Counted from the stretch's first letter, positions 20,990 to 35,224 are shown. The stretch is DNA of 64,000 nt from Zingiber officinale (GCF_018446385.1 NC_055996.1:130992532-131056531); one strand, 5' to 3'. Made by a program: numbers and translations. The notes: generated by a model from the sequence alone, not told the origin.

Positions 20990-23900
20990 AGCTGCTAAAA
21001 CATAATGTGAGCATTGCTTACCCTAGCAAATAGGCTGCTGCGGATGGGCAATATAGGCTGATCTGGATCCTTAAGGAGTGTTGCTGATATACTAATAAGT
21101 TAGCAGTAATTGTAGCCAGCGTCTCATTTGGCAGTTTCTTAGTCCACTGTGCCAAGCACCTCTGGAACTTTTGGGGGACTGGATTGTATTCTCCCTGGAA
21201 TCAATTAAGTGAGAAGAAAAGGAAGATGAGAAGGATGAGTACATACTGGATGGTTGTTTTGAATTCGCTTGCTTGGAAAAAGTAGATTGGGCACTGACCA
21301 ATACACTTCAACTACAGTCTACAGTGTCCTTGGGCCCCTTGCTGATGTTTACAACTCCGACAAACTTTGGCAACCATTGAACCAGAATCTATGAAATTAC
21401 TCATCAGCATAATATAAGTTTGTTCTACCAGGATATTTGATTTCTCAATAGTATTCTTGCTCCAATGTTTCATGGGTTGATTAAACTAAGCATAGGTTTA
21501 GAGTGACAGCTACATCCAGTAATGTTTTGTACGGCTATCATTGCCAATATATCGAAAAGTGGCCTTTGTCCTCTTGTTAACTTCAATCTTTTATTTTGGA
21601 CAATGAAAGCATGAAAGAGACTTCATCATTAGATAGAATTAGCATCTTGACCTTGCGTGTAAATCATGTCATCAGCACCATGGTACAACCTTCAAAGTGG
21701 CAGTGGGGCATCAATTGTTTATTTTACCCTTAATTATAGGAAAATTTAACTATCTCTAGATTAACATCTCAAAGATCCCTAAGGAAAACTCTTCACTCCT
21801 ATGGGACTTTTCTCATAGATTTAACATGTAAAATTTCATAAACTAGATGTATGAGATCTATGTTTAGGTTTCTTGGAGCCAAGTGCATATGAACTTTTCT
21901 CAAGCTATTGGTAAATAAATTGTACGAATCCAATTCTCAGTGAGCTAATTTAAAAGGTTAACAGCTGAAGTGAAAACAAAATAAGCATAAATGGTTCATT
22001 ACTTCATTGTGCAAACACATGCTACAATATATATACTATAAAACAAAAAGCTTTTAGTATAAAAATTAGTCTTTCTTGTTAATTTTTTGGCTCTGTGAAA
22101 CCAAGCACTACTTCCAAAAATAATACCCCTCGGTGCATTTTTCATTCATGAATGTTATCCATCTTAATCAGTAATTTTAAAGAATCAAATAATTTGTAAT
22201 AAGATAAGGAGAAATAAGACTTGATAATGAAGACAGTATATGTGAGTACAAGATTAAACAACTTTTCCAGACAAGCAAATTAGGAACATTATTTGATTAT
22301 TCTATGGCCAACTGTCATAAGTAGTGATAATAATTCATTTAGGGTTTGTACTTGGATGGAAGATATGAAGGAGAGGAGGGATGTGACAAAGATGTACATA
22401 AATGAAGGAGCTTCATATGTAATTTAATGATCCCTTTCCTTCTCTCCCTAACGTTTTCACTCTAAGTTCACAATAGTACAAGAAGAAATGTAGTCATTGG
22501 ATACATTAGTGCTATGGCAAGTATGATACAAGGAAAAATGCCGCAAACATGCCATTTTACAAGGCAACTTGAAATTTGCTCCTACGCAAAGTTTCAACAA
22601 GTTCTGAAAATAGTTTGTTAGGGTAATAAGATATTATTCTCCTTGAGATCCCATGAAAGCTGCTTGATCAATAATCATATTAAGTAAACCCAAATAAGAT
22701 TCTAATTTGTGAGCAATAAGGACTCACAACATAGCTTGGACTTGATCCATTATGAAGCTAGCTTTATGATCTATATATGGACCCTCCAAAAAAAGAGGAT
22801 TGGCAAATCAATCAAAGGTGGGGCCCACTTCATAGACAGCTAACAGCTCCATTCATCTTCTACCTTAACCTAACCATTCTAGCTGACATTTCTTTTCCAT
22901 TGGCTTTCCTTAGTATCATAATCTAGGGTTGTTCTTGGAACCCAACGTCAACACGCATCTTCTTGGTTTTACTTCTTTACAGAATGGATGTCACATGGGT
23001 GGAAAAATGATTCTTATGACACCAAAGATGGACACTTGTAGGTTCTCTTTCGTAGGCACATTGATTGATGGATTCCTCATCAAACAGCAAGGAAGTGGAG
23101 TCCACTGCTTTGTAGAATGAGACTGATTGAAAATTGCTGAAATAAAGCAAGTGCATAATCCTCATAATGCCACCAAATAGAAATCATGGACCATTCTCCT
23201 GCAGTCTGTCAGGAGGGTAGAAGATTGAGAGCCTCTAATTGATGACGATGGTGTATCAGGGGTTACTGATGGATCTACAATTATTGCCCACACTAACTCC
23301 TCCAGTAGCTTGTCTAGTGGACTCTCCAAAGCATTTGATTCCAATCCAGAGGATGGGTGGTGGTCTCAAGCTCATATCATTGGAAAAGAGAAGAAAAAAG
23401 GATTAGGAGTCGATATTTATCTAATTTTCAAATGGCAAGTAAGCAACGAGGTTGTCCTTCAAAGTGCCACTAGGAAAAGGAGCTCAGTGGAACATGAAGG
23501 CGAAGAGGGTATGCAATAAAGGTAACAGTGAAGAGAGACAAACAAATAAACTATCTCATATAAAATTATAATAACAGTTACACTGAAGAGACAAGTAAAT
23601 AAACTCCATCTCATATAAACTAATTCCTAACACGTTAATAAGAAGTATCCTTCTTTCACAAGGCAATATTTGCAAATACAATGTTTCTCCTAAACCAAGT
23701 AAACAAGCAGTGTTTTTCTAGAAATTGCATATTTGGTATTTCTAATGGCAATTGTGCTGTGTGTAAATGGTATATCTCCTAAGTCATCTCACAAACTTTA
23801 CTTCTTCAATAGAAGAATTATCTGGACAAAAGTGCAGGTTTAAGTAAATGTTTCACCTCAACTATATCACATCTGTAGGTTTTGGTAATTTGAATTCATA

Positions 23901-24768
23901 ATTTTACTAAAGAATTGCCAAATATTTATTTATTTTTTCCCATTGCATTCACATTGATCAGTTTTAGTTTACCTCACAATGGAATAAGTTAAACATGATA
24001 CATCAAAAGAAGTATTCAAAGATTAGGTAATGGAGAAAATTATAAATAGTATCTATGCAACTGTTACATTCTACTTCATCCAAATATTTTACATGGAAGC
24101 ATGGAAAAAACTAAGTGTTTCAAAGTAGTTTATCAGCATATGCAAGTATCCAAATGAATCGAAAATTATTTTTCCTTCAACTCAAGTATCATCTATCATC
24201 AATTTTGATATATATATATAGTTGAGGATTCAACATTAGTGTGAGAGGAAAAGTTTCTGCAAACACATAAAGTAATCATTGTTAAAGCTAATCAATAAAG
24301 GATCAAAATGGCAAAGCAATGTTGTCCTAGATAGATTCAAAATAATTAGTAGATGTCAGAATCAATTTGGCATGATAATTAAATGTAAGTTAATAAAAAT
24401 AAGAGGTGTATATAAAAGAGGATCTCATGCCATTATCAAGAAGAGCATAATCATCTGGCAACAACAAAAATATGTAAATACTGCATCAGAGGCAGAGCAC
24501 AAGAAAGTTTCAGCAACTAATGCAAAAAAAAGAGAGAGTTGAGCAGCATTACTATCTCAATTTTTAGTCAAACCTTCACCACATAGAATATCAAATGTAC
24601 TATGAAGGACCATTGTAAAGGGCTAGAACGCATGGTTCTAAACCAAGAAATGAACAGTCAAACAATTGTCAGTTACAATCGCAACAAAACAGGATGGGCC
24701 TCCCCAAGAACATGTAAGATTGTCATAGCCAATGCCACGACGAAGTCAGTTCCATGAACCTGAGCATG
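20990..24768 (-). other. Exon-like islands on the minus strand, gene not identified
   Basis: Two short stretches look coding. At 24673-24768, after a TAAACAG acceptor, 31 open codons read HAQVHGTDFVVALAMTILHV then LGEAHPVLLRL before a stop. Near 21023-21075 a reading LLKDPDQPILPIRSSLFAR ends at a GTAAGC donor. I do not recognise either, and no linking exons are evident. A third open stretch (23162-23344) exists on both strands. These could be exons of a gene with long introns, captured pieces, or chance. Confidence 0.25.
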
Positions 24769-24944
24769 CTGTTTATAAGATCTGAACACACAATTTATTA
24801 AAAAAAAAGTCATATATCATTGGGCATGCCAACAACATAGACACAAAAACTAATAGGGTGGATACAGTGGGATATAGTGGCCAACCATGTTTTTGAACAG
24901 GAGCATGGTGGCAGCTTATATAATCAAGGACTTGTTTCTCTTCA

Positions 24945-24960
24945 CACTACAAGAAAATTG
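24945..24960 (+). mobile_element. CACTA-type terminal sequence (single end)
   Basis: CACTACAAGAAAATTG matches the start of plant CACTA (En/Spm) elements. No reverse-complement end is found within the following kilobases, so at most a remnant is supported. Confidence 0.35.
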
Positions 24961-26438
24961 CCATATTTAGACAGACAATAAACAACAAGCAAGGCCAAAG
25001 GGCCCTTCATAACTAGCATGAGAGGCTATCAAGAATATTTATGTTACAGCTTTAATTGCATTTGCCTCCCTCTAAGGAAGATGTTCATTATTTAACAATC
25101 ATGTTCAGTTCAGCCACAATAAAAAGCTCTTCTGTTATATTGAAACAATCCAAGTACATTGATGAAGTTGGTACTGAGTTGGAGAAGACATTCTTAGCTT
25201 GAATATGGGTTAGACATGGGAAATGCATATTCCTTTCAGAAACTACCTAGAAATGAATCATTTTTCTTCAACAAAATGGCATATGTTACCAACATCATGG
25301 GAATAAACTATAAACTTAAGCTTGTGCATTATCCGAAGAGTCCATGTTGCATAAAAAATAAGACGATAACTGAATTACATTAAATAAAGAATGATAAAAC
25401 AGAAGTATACCATTAAAAGGTGGAGATCAAGCACACAAAATAAATCATGGACATAAGGTCTGGGGCAGGTGTCATGGGATCCAATCAACAAAGCCTAGTG
25501 TAATGACAGCATGCTCTATTACTGGTGCCTATAGTAAATATCCATGTATGATCATGAATACATTAATGCAAACTAACAAGATCAAACATTTATATCATGA
25601 TCAAAAGGGGAGCAACCAAGAAACTGTAGAAAGATTATAACAGTTCAATAATGTCACAGAAACCAAGCTATCTCCTTTGATTTACACACAAAGTCAATAA
25701 ACATAACACAAGAGGTACTATTAAGATACCTCAAAGAGCACAAATGCATACACAGAAACAATTAGTATTCTCCACTCATATGAACCAGGTAATGGGATTT
25801 CCCAAGTTAAAATGCAAAATCATGTTAAAACTGAAAACTCATGCTGCTTCCTCAAATTAATGCAAAGAGCAATTCAGAAAACAAAAAAGTTTATTCTATG
25901 GTATTTAACCAAATCCAATTCTGCAGCATTTAATCAGATGCTCTGACCTAAAGTTTGATGAACTTCTGAATATCTGTACCTTTCTAGGATTAAAAAGACT
26001 CAAATTGTTAACCAGCTTAATCTCAATTCACACAGAACTATATTAACTAGTATCTAAGTCCTTTTGTATTCTATATTCGCTTAAGCCAATCAAGTCACTA
26101 TTAATTTGACATCAGCAACTGAATTAGCTTTAAGATAGATAGTTTTATCCCAATTATCTGAATCTGATTGATAAACACTCCCATTTAATTTACACACATT
26201 GAGCAGACAAGCTTTTAGAAAAGTGAACATCAATGGTGTTAGCATGTTATATTAGAGGTTGTTTATTTGAAGGAAAATGATAAAACTCTGTTTTTTTTCT
26301 ATTTGTACTATATTTCACACATAGGAGAAGAATAATACAATTGAAGCACTAACATTTACAATCACAGTCCAAAGTCTGTATATTTACTTTCAATAATAAC
26401 TGCTTTAGAGTAAGGAACACCAAATTATGATAAGATTT

Positions 26439-27700
26439 TGTTGGTGCAATTATGCCCCAATTGGTCAAGTCTGACAAGATTGTTTTGATTTGGCTGACAA
26501 TGGGTTTAACTTAGGTTCAACCTATATGAATCAGTATTTCTGATGTGTTTGTGTTTAGGTGTAGAAACTTGACTAGTAATTGTAGGTGTAGTGATAACTC
26601 AACACGTGTGTTAAGGTTGGAGGAAGTCCAAGTAGGTAACATTGATTGGATACTTGGCATATGGAGAAGTATAACAAATGTTGGTAGAAGGAAAAGTCCA
26701 AGAGGACCTTAGTAGATGGAGAAGATCAATTGGTGTTGGCCAGATGCTCAAGAGATCAAGGTTGGCAAAGAACACAACAAGTGTAGATGAGGAAGATCCC
26801 TAGAGGTGAGACCTCTTGGTAGATGAGGTGGACCCAGAGGCACAACCTCTTAGCAAAGGAAGACTAAATGAGCTTGAGAGATCATGAGCAACTTGTAATT
26901 TTGGGTTTTATGTATAAAAATTTACTTAAGCAAGCATTCAACAAGGAACATGTGTTATCGGTCATAGTCAACGAATGATCAGGATCTCGAGTCAAATTGA
27001 GATCAACAGTAAATTCAATCGATTGAAGGTTTAGTTCAATCGATTGAACTCAAGTCAAGTCGATTAAATATATTCTACTGGCAAATGGAAGGTTTTATTT
27101 TAGCTTGAGTCGACTGAACACGAATTCAATCAACTCAAATGGTTTGAGTAAACTAGATAGTCAACTATTGAATACAGCTTGAGTTAACTAGCTCTGTTTT
27201 TTAATTGAGTTGACTAAAGTGGGCATAAGTCAACTCAATAAAGTGACTATTGGAGGCTAAGGATTCAGAAATAGCCATGTAAGCTGACTTATAGAGGCTT
27301 GATTATATTTGAATCAACTAGAATCTTGACCCACTAGCAACTGAGTTTGCAATCTTATCCAATTGAGTTGACTCATTGGTGTTGGATCGGTGGAATGAAT
27401 TTGAGTAATTAAATAGAACTAGCAAAGGTTTGAGTTGACCGAAATTATATAGAACAGTTGTAAGAAGCTAATCCAAGTTTGGTTTGAACACTATAGATAC
27501 AAAGGCAAGAGGAGTTTGACCTAGAACAAGTGCAAGACATTTTACTACAACTCTGCTACTCAGAATTCACGCTTTACAATTCTTGTGAACCCCAAGAGCT
27601 TGAGATTTCTACTTCCAAGCTCTTGTAAAATTTGATTTTCTTTCAAGTTATTTTTACAAGTATTTGTTTTATATTCTATAAAAAAGGATATACACTTAAT
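26439..27700. mobile_element. Degenerate LTR-like fossil sequence
   Basis: Starts TGTTGGTGCAATTATG and is marked by many variants of TTGAGTTGACT/CAATCGATTGA, including paired inverted forms. It resembles the LTRs of plant Copia-type elements in composition. There is no coding region, second LTR or clear target duplication, so it would be an old solo or partial copy. Family call is tentative and the right boundary is uncertain. Confidence 0.3.
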
Positions 27701-28222
27701 ACTATATCTTCCACACACGCCAAAAGGATCCCCCATACATAGGCTTGTGAGCTCATGCATTAAGCCATACATTTTTTTTTTTGGCAAAGCATGGAACCAT
27801 TGAATATGATTGTCATTCATCAAACAAGAAATGAAGACAACATTAAAGCCCTCCTACAGAAAGTTAAAAATCATGAAACAATGAAATGGAAACACTTCAA
27901 TCATTTGGATTTTGTGGAACAAGAAAAATGCCCTTGTGATTACTTGGAAATCAAAACAAGGAATTATGAATGAGAATTGAATGTAAATGGATTGCGCTCA
28001 AATTATATTTATATTAGAAAGGAAAATGCAAATAAAAGAGGAATAGAACATTGAAATAACATTCAAAGAATTTAAGTACATATACATGAATCAAATTTTG
28101 CTGATTCAGGACCAACATAGTTACAATGAAAATCAGTACTTATCATATGCATACAGTAAGTTATCATCAAATAGCAATTATATTCTTTAACTTGATTTTG
28201 TTTACAGATCAAAACTCTGAAC

Positions 28223-29952
28223 TAAAGCTTTGCCGGAGAAGTCTCTTCTTGTACAACTCTAGTGACCATGAATGTAAGGTTCTTAAAAGACCTGACACTT
28301 GAGCCCACATAAATTTCTGAAGGGGACCTAAAATGAGAAAGGTTTTAGGATGAAAAGTAGAAACAGAAGTCCTAGTCAAAAGATACACTCCAATTGTGCA
28401 GTTGTAGTTGTATATTTAGCATTAATTTTTATGACTAGTATAATTTCTGTTAATCACTATACAATTCAAGCAGGTGATCATCTTGAATAAGTGTTCAATC
28501 CTTTGATGAAAGATATCGACCAGCACCAAATCTGAAGCAGTAACAATAAACTATTTACCAAATAGTTGTGGTAGTAAATGAGTGTCAGATGTAACCAAAA
28601 GTTCTAAACACAAATATTCAACAATAAACATACAAGCAACCACAAGAATAGTGAGGATATCCCTCATCCACCTTCTTCATCTTATTTTTGTATGATATGA
28701 ACCTCTTAAGTGTGGTATCTTCTTCTAAGAGTTGTCAAAACTGAAACTAGTGCTCTATTAAGAATGCAGAAAGAAGAACAAAAGCAGTTGAGTACAAATT
28801 ATTCAATACTTAGCCAAGAACATGAAAACATGGAGACTCAAATTATGAAGATCCACTAAAATCAGAAATGTGAAAGTCATGGAATGCATTTAAGCTTCTA
28901 CTAAAATTGAGTTCCATTTCTTGAATATCCTATCCTTTTGTATCCTCTATCTTAAGCTATATGTAACTTCAAACGGATGCACTATTTTTTTCATATAGTA
29001 TTTTCACATTGGTTGCTATAGGAAAGAATCCAATAAAATCGTTTGAAATATGACCTTTAGGAGACTTATCATAGAATATAGTCACTACAACTGAAGATAA
29101 CATCCAAATGTTCTTGATAGGAAATAATCAGTCGACAACTAGAGTGGTTAACAAGTTGCAAGTAACATAATCGCTCCACTGTCAAATCATGGTTTTTCCA
29201 TTTGATGTCATATTCCTGGGACCATTGAGTTCTTGGAGAGGATCTGCTTTGAAAAAAAGGTCTCAGAATTCCTTGAACAAGGATTAGACTAAGTAAAGCG
29301 TGTCTAAGTAGCTAAATCTTGGAGTTTGACAGCGATAACACTTCATAAATGATGAACATTAAGGAAAGAGTGATATTATTAAGTGACAGATGACTATTCC
29401 AAAACTGCAGAAAATCTAGAAATATGATTGCATACCCATTTCCCAAGCAACTCTTTTTCTAATTCTTGAGGTTGAAAAAATATTGGATGGAAAAGAGGCT
29501 GGCGGAAGTCTCCTGTTAGCCATGGATCGAAAGCCTTATAATCGACCGCAAAGAAGTTCCCTTTTGTCAAAACCATTCATAAAAGATGCCTCATCTTTTT
29601 GGTCGATCTAATAAAGTGAAATAGCATAATTATTAGAAACTTCTCATGGATCCATAAAGCATGAAAATTAAAAAGAATGACGAAGAGGGGAGTCAACGAT
29701 TGGATGTCCATCCTACATCCTTATCTCGAGCTCCGAGGTCGATGGAACAATGAACCAAGAATGAGAAGGCAGTTGAATAGATCAGACATGAAAAGAATAA
29801 AGATCGTCACAAAGAGAAACGATTGCAGAAGAAAACCTGAGAGTTCGAGCGGAGGCTCGCGACGAGCGTCGTCGTTCCGGCGAGTGTTCGGAAGGCGGCC
29901 GCGAGAGGAGGTGATAGAACAGGAGCATGGTGGAGTTCTAGTTAAGCGCTTT
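28223..29952 (-). other. Possible minus-strand gene divergent from RH22, structure unresolved
   Basis: Exon-like pieces on the minus strand. At 28223-28327, after a TTTTAG acceptor, 34 open codons include EIYVGSSVRSFKNLTFMVTR and end at a stop; a second frame is open there too. Around 29430-29530 a frame starting MANRRLPPASFPSNIFSTSR ends near a GGTATGC donor. At about 29840-29950 a GC-rich piece begins with ATG in a CCACCATG context and ends at CTCAG/GTTTTC. I cannot join them with confidence or name a family. The position, about 200 bp from the RH22 start and on the opposite strand, fits a bidirectional promoter. Confidence 0.3.
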
Positions 29953-30150
29953 CGCGGACCCGCTTAAATAGACCCGAATAATAAATTGGATCCGATAACT
30001 CTACTACCTACCTGAGGACATTATAATTATAATGGACCTGAATAAAACGGATCTGAAAACATAAAACCCGATAACCCTTCCCTAAGCTCTGTAGTATCAT
30101 AGTGGAGGCGGCGGACGCGCTGAGGCGAAGCGAACGCAGACTACGCAGTG

Positions 30151-33100
30151 ATGAACACTCTTCGCCAAGCTCCTCTTGTCCATGGCTTCGTCGCCGCGCT
30201 ATCTCCGCGAGCGTTCCACTCCGTACGAATTCTATTCTTTGCTCCACGGCCGCCCTTGAAGCCTCCAAACTGTCGGACCTCCTTGTCCTTCCCCTGGCCC
30301 AGGCTGACGCCCCTCGCCACTGCCAGAGCCTTTGCCTCCGCCGCGGAGGACGTCTCAGAAGAATCGTCCGCGGAGAGCGTTGATAGGTCAGGAGGCTGCG
30401 GGAACGGTAGCTATTTCTACGCGGGAGATGGCGTCTCTTGGAATTCCCTGGGGATCTCTGACCGCCTCAGCCGTGCTCTCTCCACTGCTTCTTTGCAGAA
30501 GCCCTCTCTTATTCAGGTATCTCCCGTCCCGTGTCGTGTTTTGCCTTCATATGTGATGGTTGGGCTATTTCGGTCGGGTACCCTTCTGTATGTTTGAATA
30601 AATGCGTAGCCGGACATTTTTGAATCTTCGACTTACTGCGGCTCCAACTTACATTTGCTTGATTCTTGAGCAATTTTTTCATTAAATTCTCCATTGCTTC
30701 CATGCAGAAGCCCTTTTGTATTCAGGTCTCTCTGGTACCACGTCCTGTTCTGTTTCCCAGTTTGTTGATTAATCTATCACTGTTATAGCCTTCTATATTG
30801 TTGAATAAACGCGTATCCTAGAAAATCTGGTTTTCGAATTTCAACTTACTCTCTATACATACGTTTAGTTCGTGTTTCTGAGAATTGGAGACTTTTATCT
30901 TGGAGCCTGGCGTAAATACTACTCATGACTAAGTGGATATTGGCATGCAAAAGGAGTAGCTAGATGGGAAATAACTGACTGATTTGCTTAAGGATTGGTT
31001 TGTTCCTCTACTTAAGATGTCCATCAAAAACCTTGTCTTCTCCTCCTCATCTCTTCTCTCATATCTTGATTCATGTGTTCATTGTTTTTAACTCTTATCT
31101 AAAGTTCCCTTTGCACTTCTGATGTTGAAGTCAGTTATTTACGTTTATGTTGCTACCGTTTAGAAATTGTTGTATTTAGTGTTTAGACATTGAAGTCTAT
31201 ATATGATTGTTTTTCTCAGGCAGCTTCTATTCCCCATATTCTTACTGGTGAAGATGTGATAATTGCGGCAGAGACAGGAAGTGGTAAAACGCATGGCTAC
31301 TTGGTTCCACTAATTGAGAAAGTATCTAGTAATTTGGACCCTCATGAAGATTTATCTGAGGGAAGTCACAGGAAGCACAAGACATATCTTGTCCTTTGCC
31401 CTAATGTGATGCTTTGTGAGCAAGTAGCTAACATGGCCAATGGTTTGATCGACGATTTTGGTGAGCCAATTGTAAAAGTTGCAGCAGTTTGTGGACAGAA
31501 GGTAAGAACCAGGATCTACATTTGGTTCAAATTATGTGGCTGATGTTGGACATCAATTGGTTAAGTACCATTTCTCAGTTGTTTGCAATTTGTACAGCTG
31601 CCAATTGATTTATGATGCTTCATCTACAAGTTTGTTTTTTATGTCTATCAGATTTTTATAACCATAGGTTGCTTTGTGATCTATAAATTAGAGCCTTTTC
31701 ATTTTGTCTCAAACTTTCTTTGTCCTCATTTAAATGTCAAAGTGGTTAACAAGTTGCAAAAATACAACTTTCCTGTAAAGTCTGTTTAACCCAGTTATAC
31801 ATGAGCACATGCAAAGTTCTTTAGATGAAGCAGCCTATGAAGGATGATGATATTGTGTTAGTGCTTTATTATTCACACCTCACTGTTCTAAAATGATTAC
31901 TGTAGGGATGGCCAAGATTTCAGCCTGATATTCTTGTCTCTACTCCAGCTGCTCTTTTGAATTACCTGTTTGACTTTGACCCAGAGAAAAAGCGGCGTGC
32001 TACTTTTTTTAGAGATATCAAATCTGTGGTAAGTTAGCTCCTTGAACTTATTTAGATGGACCAGAAATGGGTTTTGTTTTCTGTTCTCAGTTAGGAATAG
32101 CTAGTAACTAGTAACTAATGTTATTTTCAATTAGAAATATATATATATATATATATATGAAACTGACTGATAATCATGAGCAACTGAGTGTAAATCTATT
32201 TTTGTTTTATACTAAATGTTCATATAGATGTATAACTGTCAGTGATGGTGGTTTAAATAAACACAATTTGTTACGTTTATGAACTTACTTTGAAATAAAT
32301 AGATTTTGTTGTTAAGTTGAAAGGCATTCAGTCTGATTATCTTTTACAATACAGGTGTTTGATGAAGCAGATATGCTTCTTTGTGGGAGTTTTCAAAACC
32401 AAGTTATCCGTCTAATACACATGTTGCGTTTTGAAGAAAAATTATTGTCTAAGGCGGAAGCTTCTGGAAAAGATATTGTGATCGACACAAGCAGTGAACA
32501 CAATGTAGAGCTTGAAGTTGAAGATACAAATTATGAGCTGCTTCTTGATAATGATGAGGAAGAATCTGATAATCCCATTGGCAATGATGTTCCTGAAACT
32601 GATGGCACAGAACCATTGAGTGGCAGGATCAAGGACTGGAGGAGAGTTAGGAAACATTATACACGCAGTAAACAGTATATTTTTGTTGCTGCCACACTTC
32701 CTGGTAGTGGGAAGAAAACTGCTGGTGGAGTGCTGAAGCATATGTTTCCTGATGCCACATGGGTCAGTGGAAGTTTCCTCCATCGACACAGCCCTAGGTC
32801 GGTATGCTATTCTTTTTCAGAAGTTCGACCATAATATTTTTAATTGAAGTGGGAGAAATTCTGCTTGGATAAGTATCAAGCAATTTGTTGCTTTACAAAA
32901 TGTTTGCAACTCATACCAATGCTAAATGTTCATTTTATGAAGAATGTTTGATGAGATTTAACCGTGCGGTTTGTGAATTTAGAATTTTTTATCATACTGG
33001 TTCATGTGAAATAGCAAACAACTCTTCATTTCTCAATCCACACAGTCTAACAATTAATTTATTATAGGCCATTTTTGCATTTATACTCTATTTCAATGAC

Positions 33101-34020
33101 AAGGTTGCTATGCCTTCTACTGGGCCACAGGTTAGAGCAGAGATGGATTGAAGTGACAGCTGAGACACAAGTTAATGCCCTTCTTGATGCAGTAAACTAT
33201 AGTCAGAGATGTCGACCCCAAGACTCTCATGCCAATGCATGCAGGACCATGGTTTTTGCTAATACAGTTGATGCTGTTCGATCAGTGGCAAAGATATTGG
33301 AAAGTGCTGGGTTTGAATGCACTTTATACCATAGAGAAGGATCTATAGAGGAACGTACAAATAACTTGAACCATTTTCGTGAAAAAGGTGGGATTCTTGT
33401 CTGCACAGATGCTGCTGCGCGGGGTCTTGACATACCAAATATCTCACATGTCATTCAGGTATATATGCTGGTCTTGCAGTAACAGCTGATACACAAGTTA
33501 AATGATTCATAGAGATGTTACTGGTTTGTTATCTGCATCGTTCTAACGACTAATTTCATCTTTGGTTCAAGTAAAGGCCGAGTTTGCTACATCAGCTGTA
33601 GATTTTCTCCATAGAGTTGGGCGTACAGCCAGAGCCGGTCAGTCTGGAGCTGTCACTAGTTTGTATACCAAATCCAACCGAGATCTTGTATCTGCCGTCC
33701 GCCATGCTGAGAAGATCGGTGAGCCTGTGGTAAGTTTAAACTCAAATTTTGTCTCATCAAGGAAGAGATATGAGATTGCAAACAATCTTGCTAAAGTCTG
33801 ATTCTGTTTGCATTCAGGAGAAAGCGTTTAGCAGGAAAAGAAGCTTCAGAAACAAACTTAAAAAAGGTACGAGTAAAAGCAGATTTTCCTTTTCCTGGCA
33901 CATCAATCTTCCTTTTGATCATTTTCCTACACCACCTTTTGCACCACTTCGGATCACCTCCATCCTTGGATTTTTGCAGGTCGAAGTAAATTCGAAGATG
34001 CCTCTTTACTTTCAGCTTAA
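30151..34020 (+). CDS. RH22: DEAD-box ATP-dependent RNA helicase 22 (plastid)
   Basis: Eight exons with consistent GT-AG sites and phases: 30151-30516, 31220-31501, 31906-32028, 32355-32797, 33131-33458, 33577-33729, 33818-33866 and 33980-34020, giving 594 aa. Residues 1 to about 65 look like an organelle transit peptide (Arg/Ser/Pro-rich, few acids). Helicase motifs: I AETGSGKT (139-146), II DEAD (260-263), III as AAT within FVAATLP instead of the usual SAT, a MVFANT motif IV, V ARGLDIP, and [12 protein letters not shown] (526-535). An acidic insert lies between motifs II and III, and a Lys/Arg-rich tail ends the protein. Order and insert match plant RH22, slightly longer than the Arabidopsis protein. 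RH22 is known to assist plastid 50S ribosome assembly and 23S rRNA maturation in the chloroplast. Intron 3 carries a TA microsatellite. The acceptor of exon 6 (AAAG/GCC) is the least certain junction. Confidence 0.93.
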
Positions 34021-35182
34021 TAGGAACGAGTCATGGAAATTTTTCCCTTGAAAAAGAAACGACAGAGATGTGATTTCGTTTGTAATGAGCATGCTACGTG
34101 CTTAACCATCATGATGTTGTGTTGTGATGCACTACTTCTACAACCTGGCATTTGAATGACATCTTTTGTGACAAATTTTTTTAATCTGTAAATCTATAAA
34201 TTTGCAACGATCTTGTTATTATTGCGAAACTTAAATAATAATAAATCTATGAATCTGAGACTGAGGTAAAATGATCAGGATTGGGGACCCACGTGGACGA
34301 ATGGATTATGGACCCCACTAGATACATGCACTTGATTAGTTTAGATTGGCAGCTCCATCTGCGGCGGGAACACTGCCTCATCTCCAATGCGGTACACTGC
34401 GAGTGCACCTCATCATGTTATAGGGCAAAAAGAAAAGGGCATCTCAGATTCCTTTTTTCAAAATAAATCGCGTTTTTTTTTATTTTTAAAGAATAATCTT
34501 GGCAGCTCCCTAAACCCTTATTTTGATCGTTGTTACAGTATCTATAACACTAGCTACTACAATATTAAAAGCTAATACAATATTATTGCACTATTATAAT
34601 AATTATTTAGTCACTTTTAAAATTATTTAAAATAATTTTAATAAAATGTAACTAATTTTGGCCAAATTTGTTAAAAAATATTTTGATATAATCATATTCA
34701 TAATTTAAAGTTTAAAATTTAAAATTTCAAGATTTTAAAATTTAGAATTTAAGATTTAAAAAGTAAGTATGCGGCAGCTACTTAGTTGTTTAAAATGATT
34801 GTAGTGTAGTTTAATTAATTCAATTTAATAAAAAAAATATTTAAAATAATAACATTTTATGCATAATAATTTTGATATAAATAAAAAATTAATTTTCATG
34901 TTGGAATAACTACTTGATATTTTCGAAAAAACTAAAATGTACTTTTAGTGATTATTATTTTCAATAAATCTGGACCACATTTTGATCTTTGCCCTCATAT
35001 TAAAACGGTACGAATCTAAGAATATTTGTTTGTTAGAGGAGACCGCAGTTAGATTAATCGCACCGCCAAACGGTCGATTCACTGTGCGTATCTTGTCTTC
35101 TCCTCTGCTCCTGTTTCGCTAGATTTGGCTGGCACCGAACGGTCTTCTAATCCGTCACCGCAATCTACGCTGCTTAATTCAC
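34021..35182. other. Intergenic, 3' of RH22 and upstream of the peroxidase
   Basis: AT-rich, with a low-complexity AAATTT/TTTAAA stretch at about 34690-34760. No gene is seen. Confidence 0.6.
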
Positions 35183-35190
35183 TTATAAGG
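35183..35190 (+). promoter_or_regulatory. Probable TATA box of the peroxidase gene
   Basis: TTATAAGG, 35 bp before the start codon. The spacing implies a very short leader or a start site near 35215; a weak call. Confidence 0.35.
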
Positions 35191-35224
35191 CCAGCTCACT
35201 TAAGTCCGCTGCTTTTGCACTCCA

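Larger units (their letters stand above)
16966..30150. other. Long AT-rich intergenic region with repeats and a few exon-like islands
   Basis: No gene can be assembled. Separate entries list the tandem duplications, a CACTA-like end, an LTR-like remnant and exon-like islands. The 200 bp before 30151 is GC-rich and looks like a promoter shared between RH22 and a possible minus-strand transcript starting near 29950. Confidence 0.5.
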
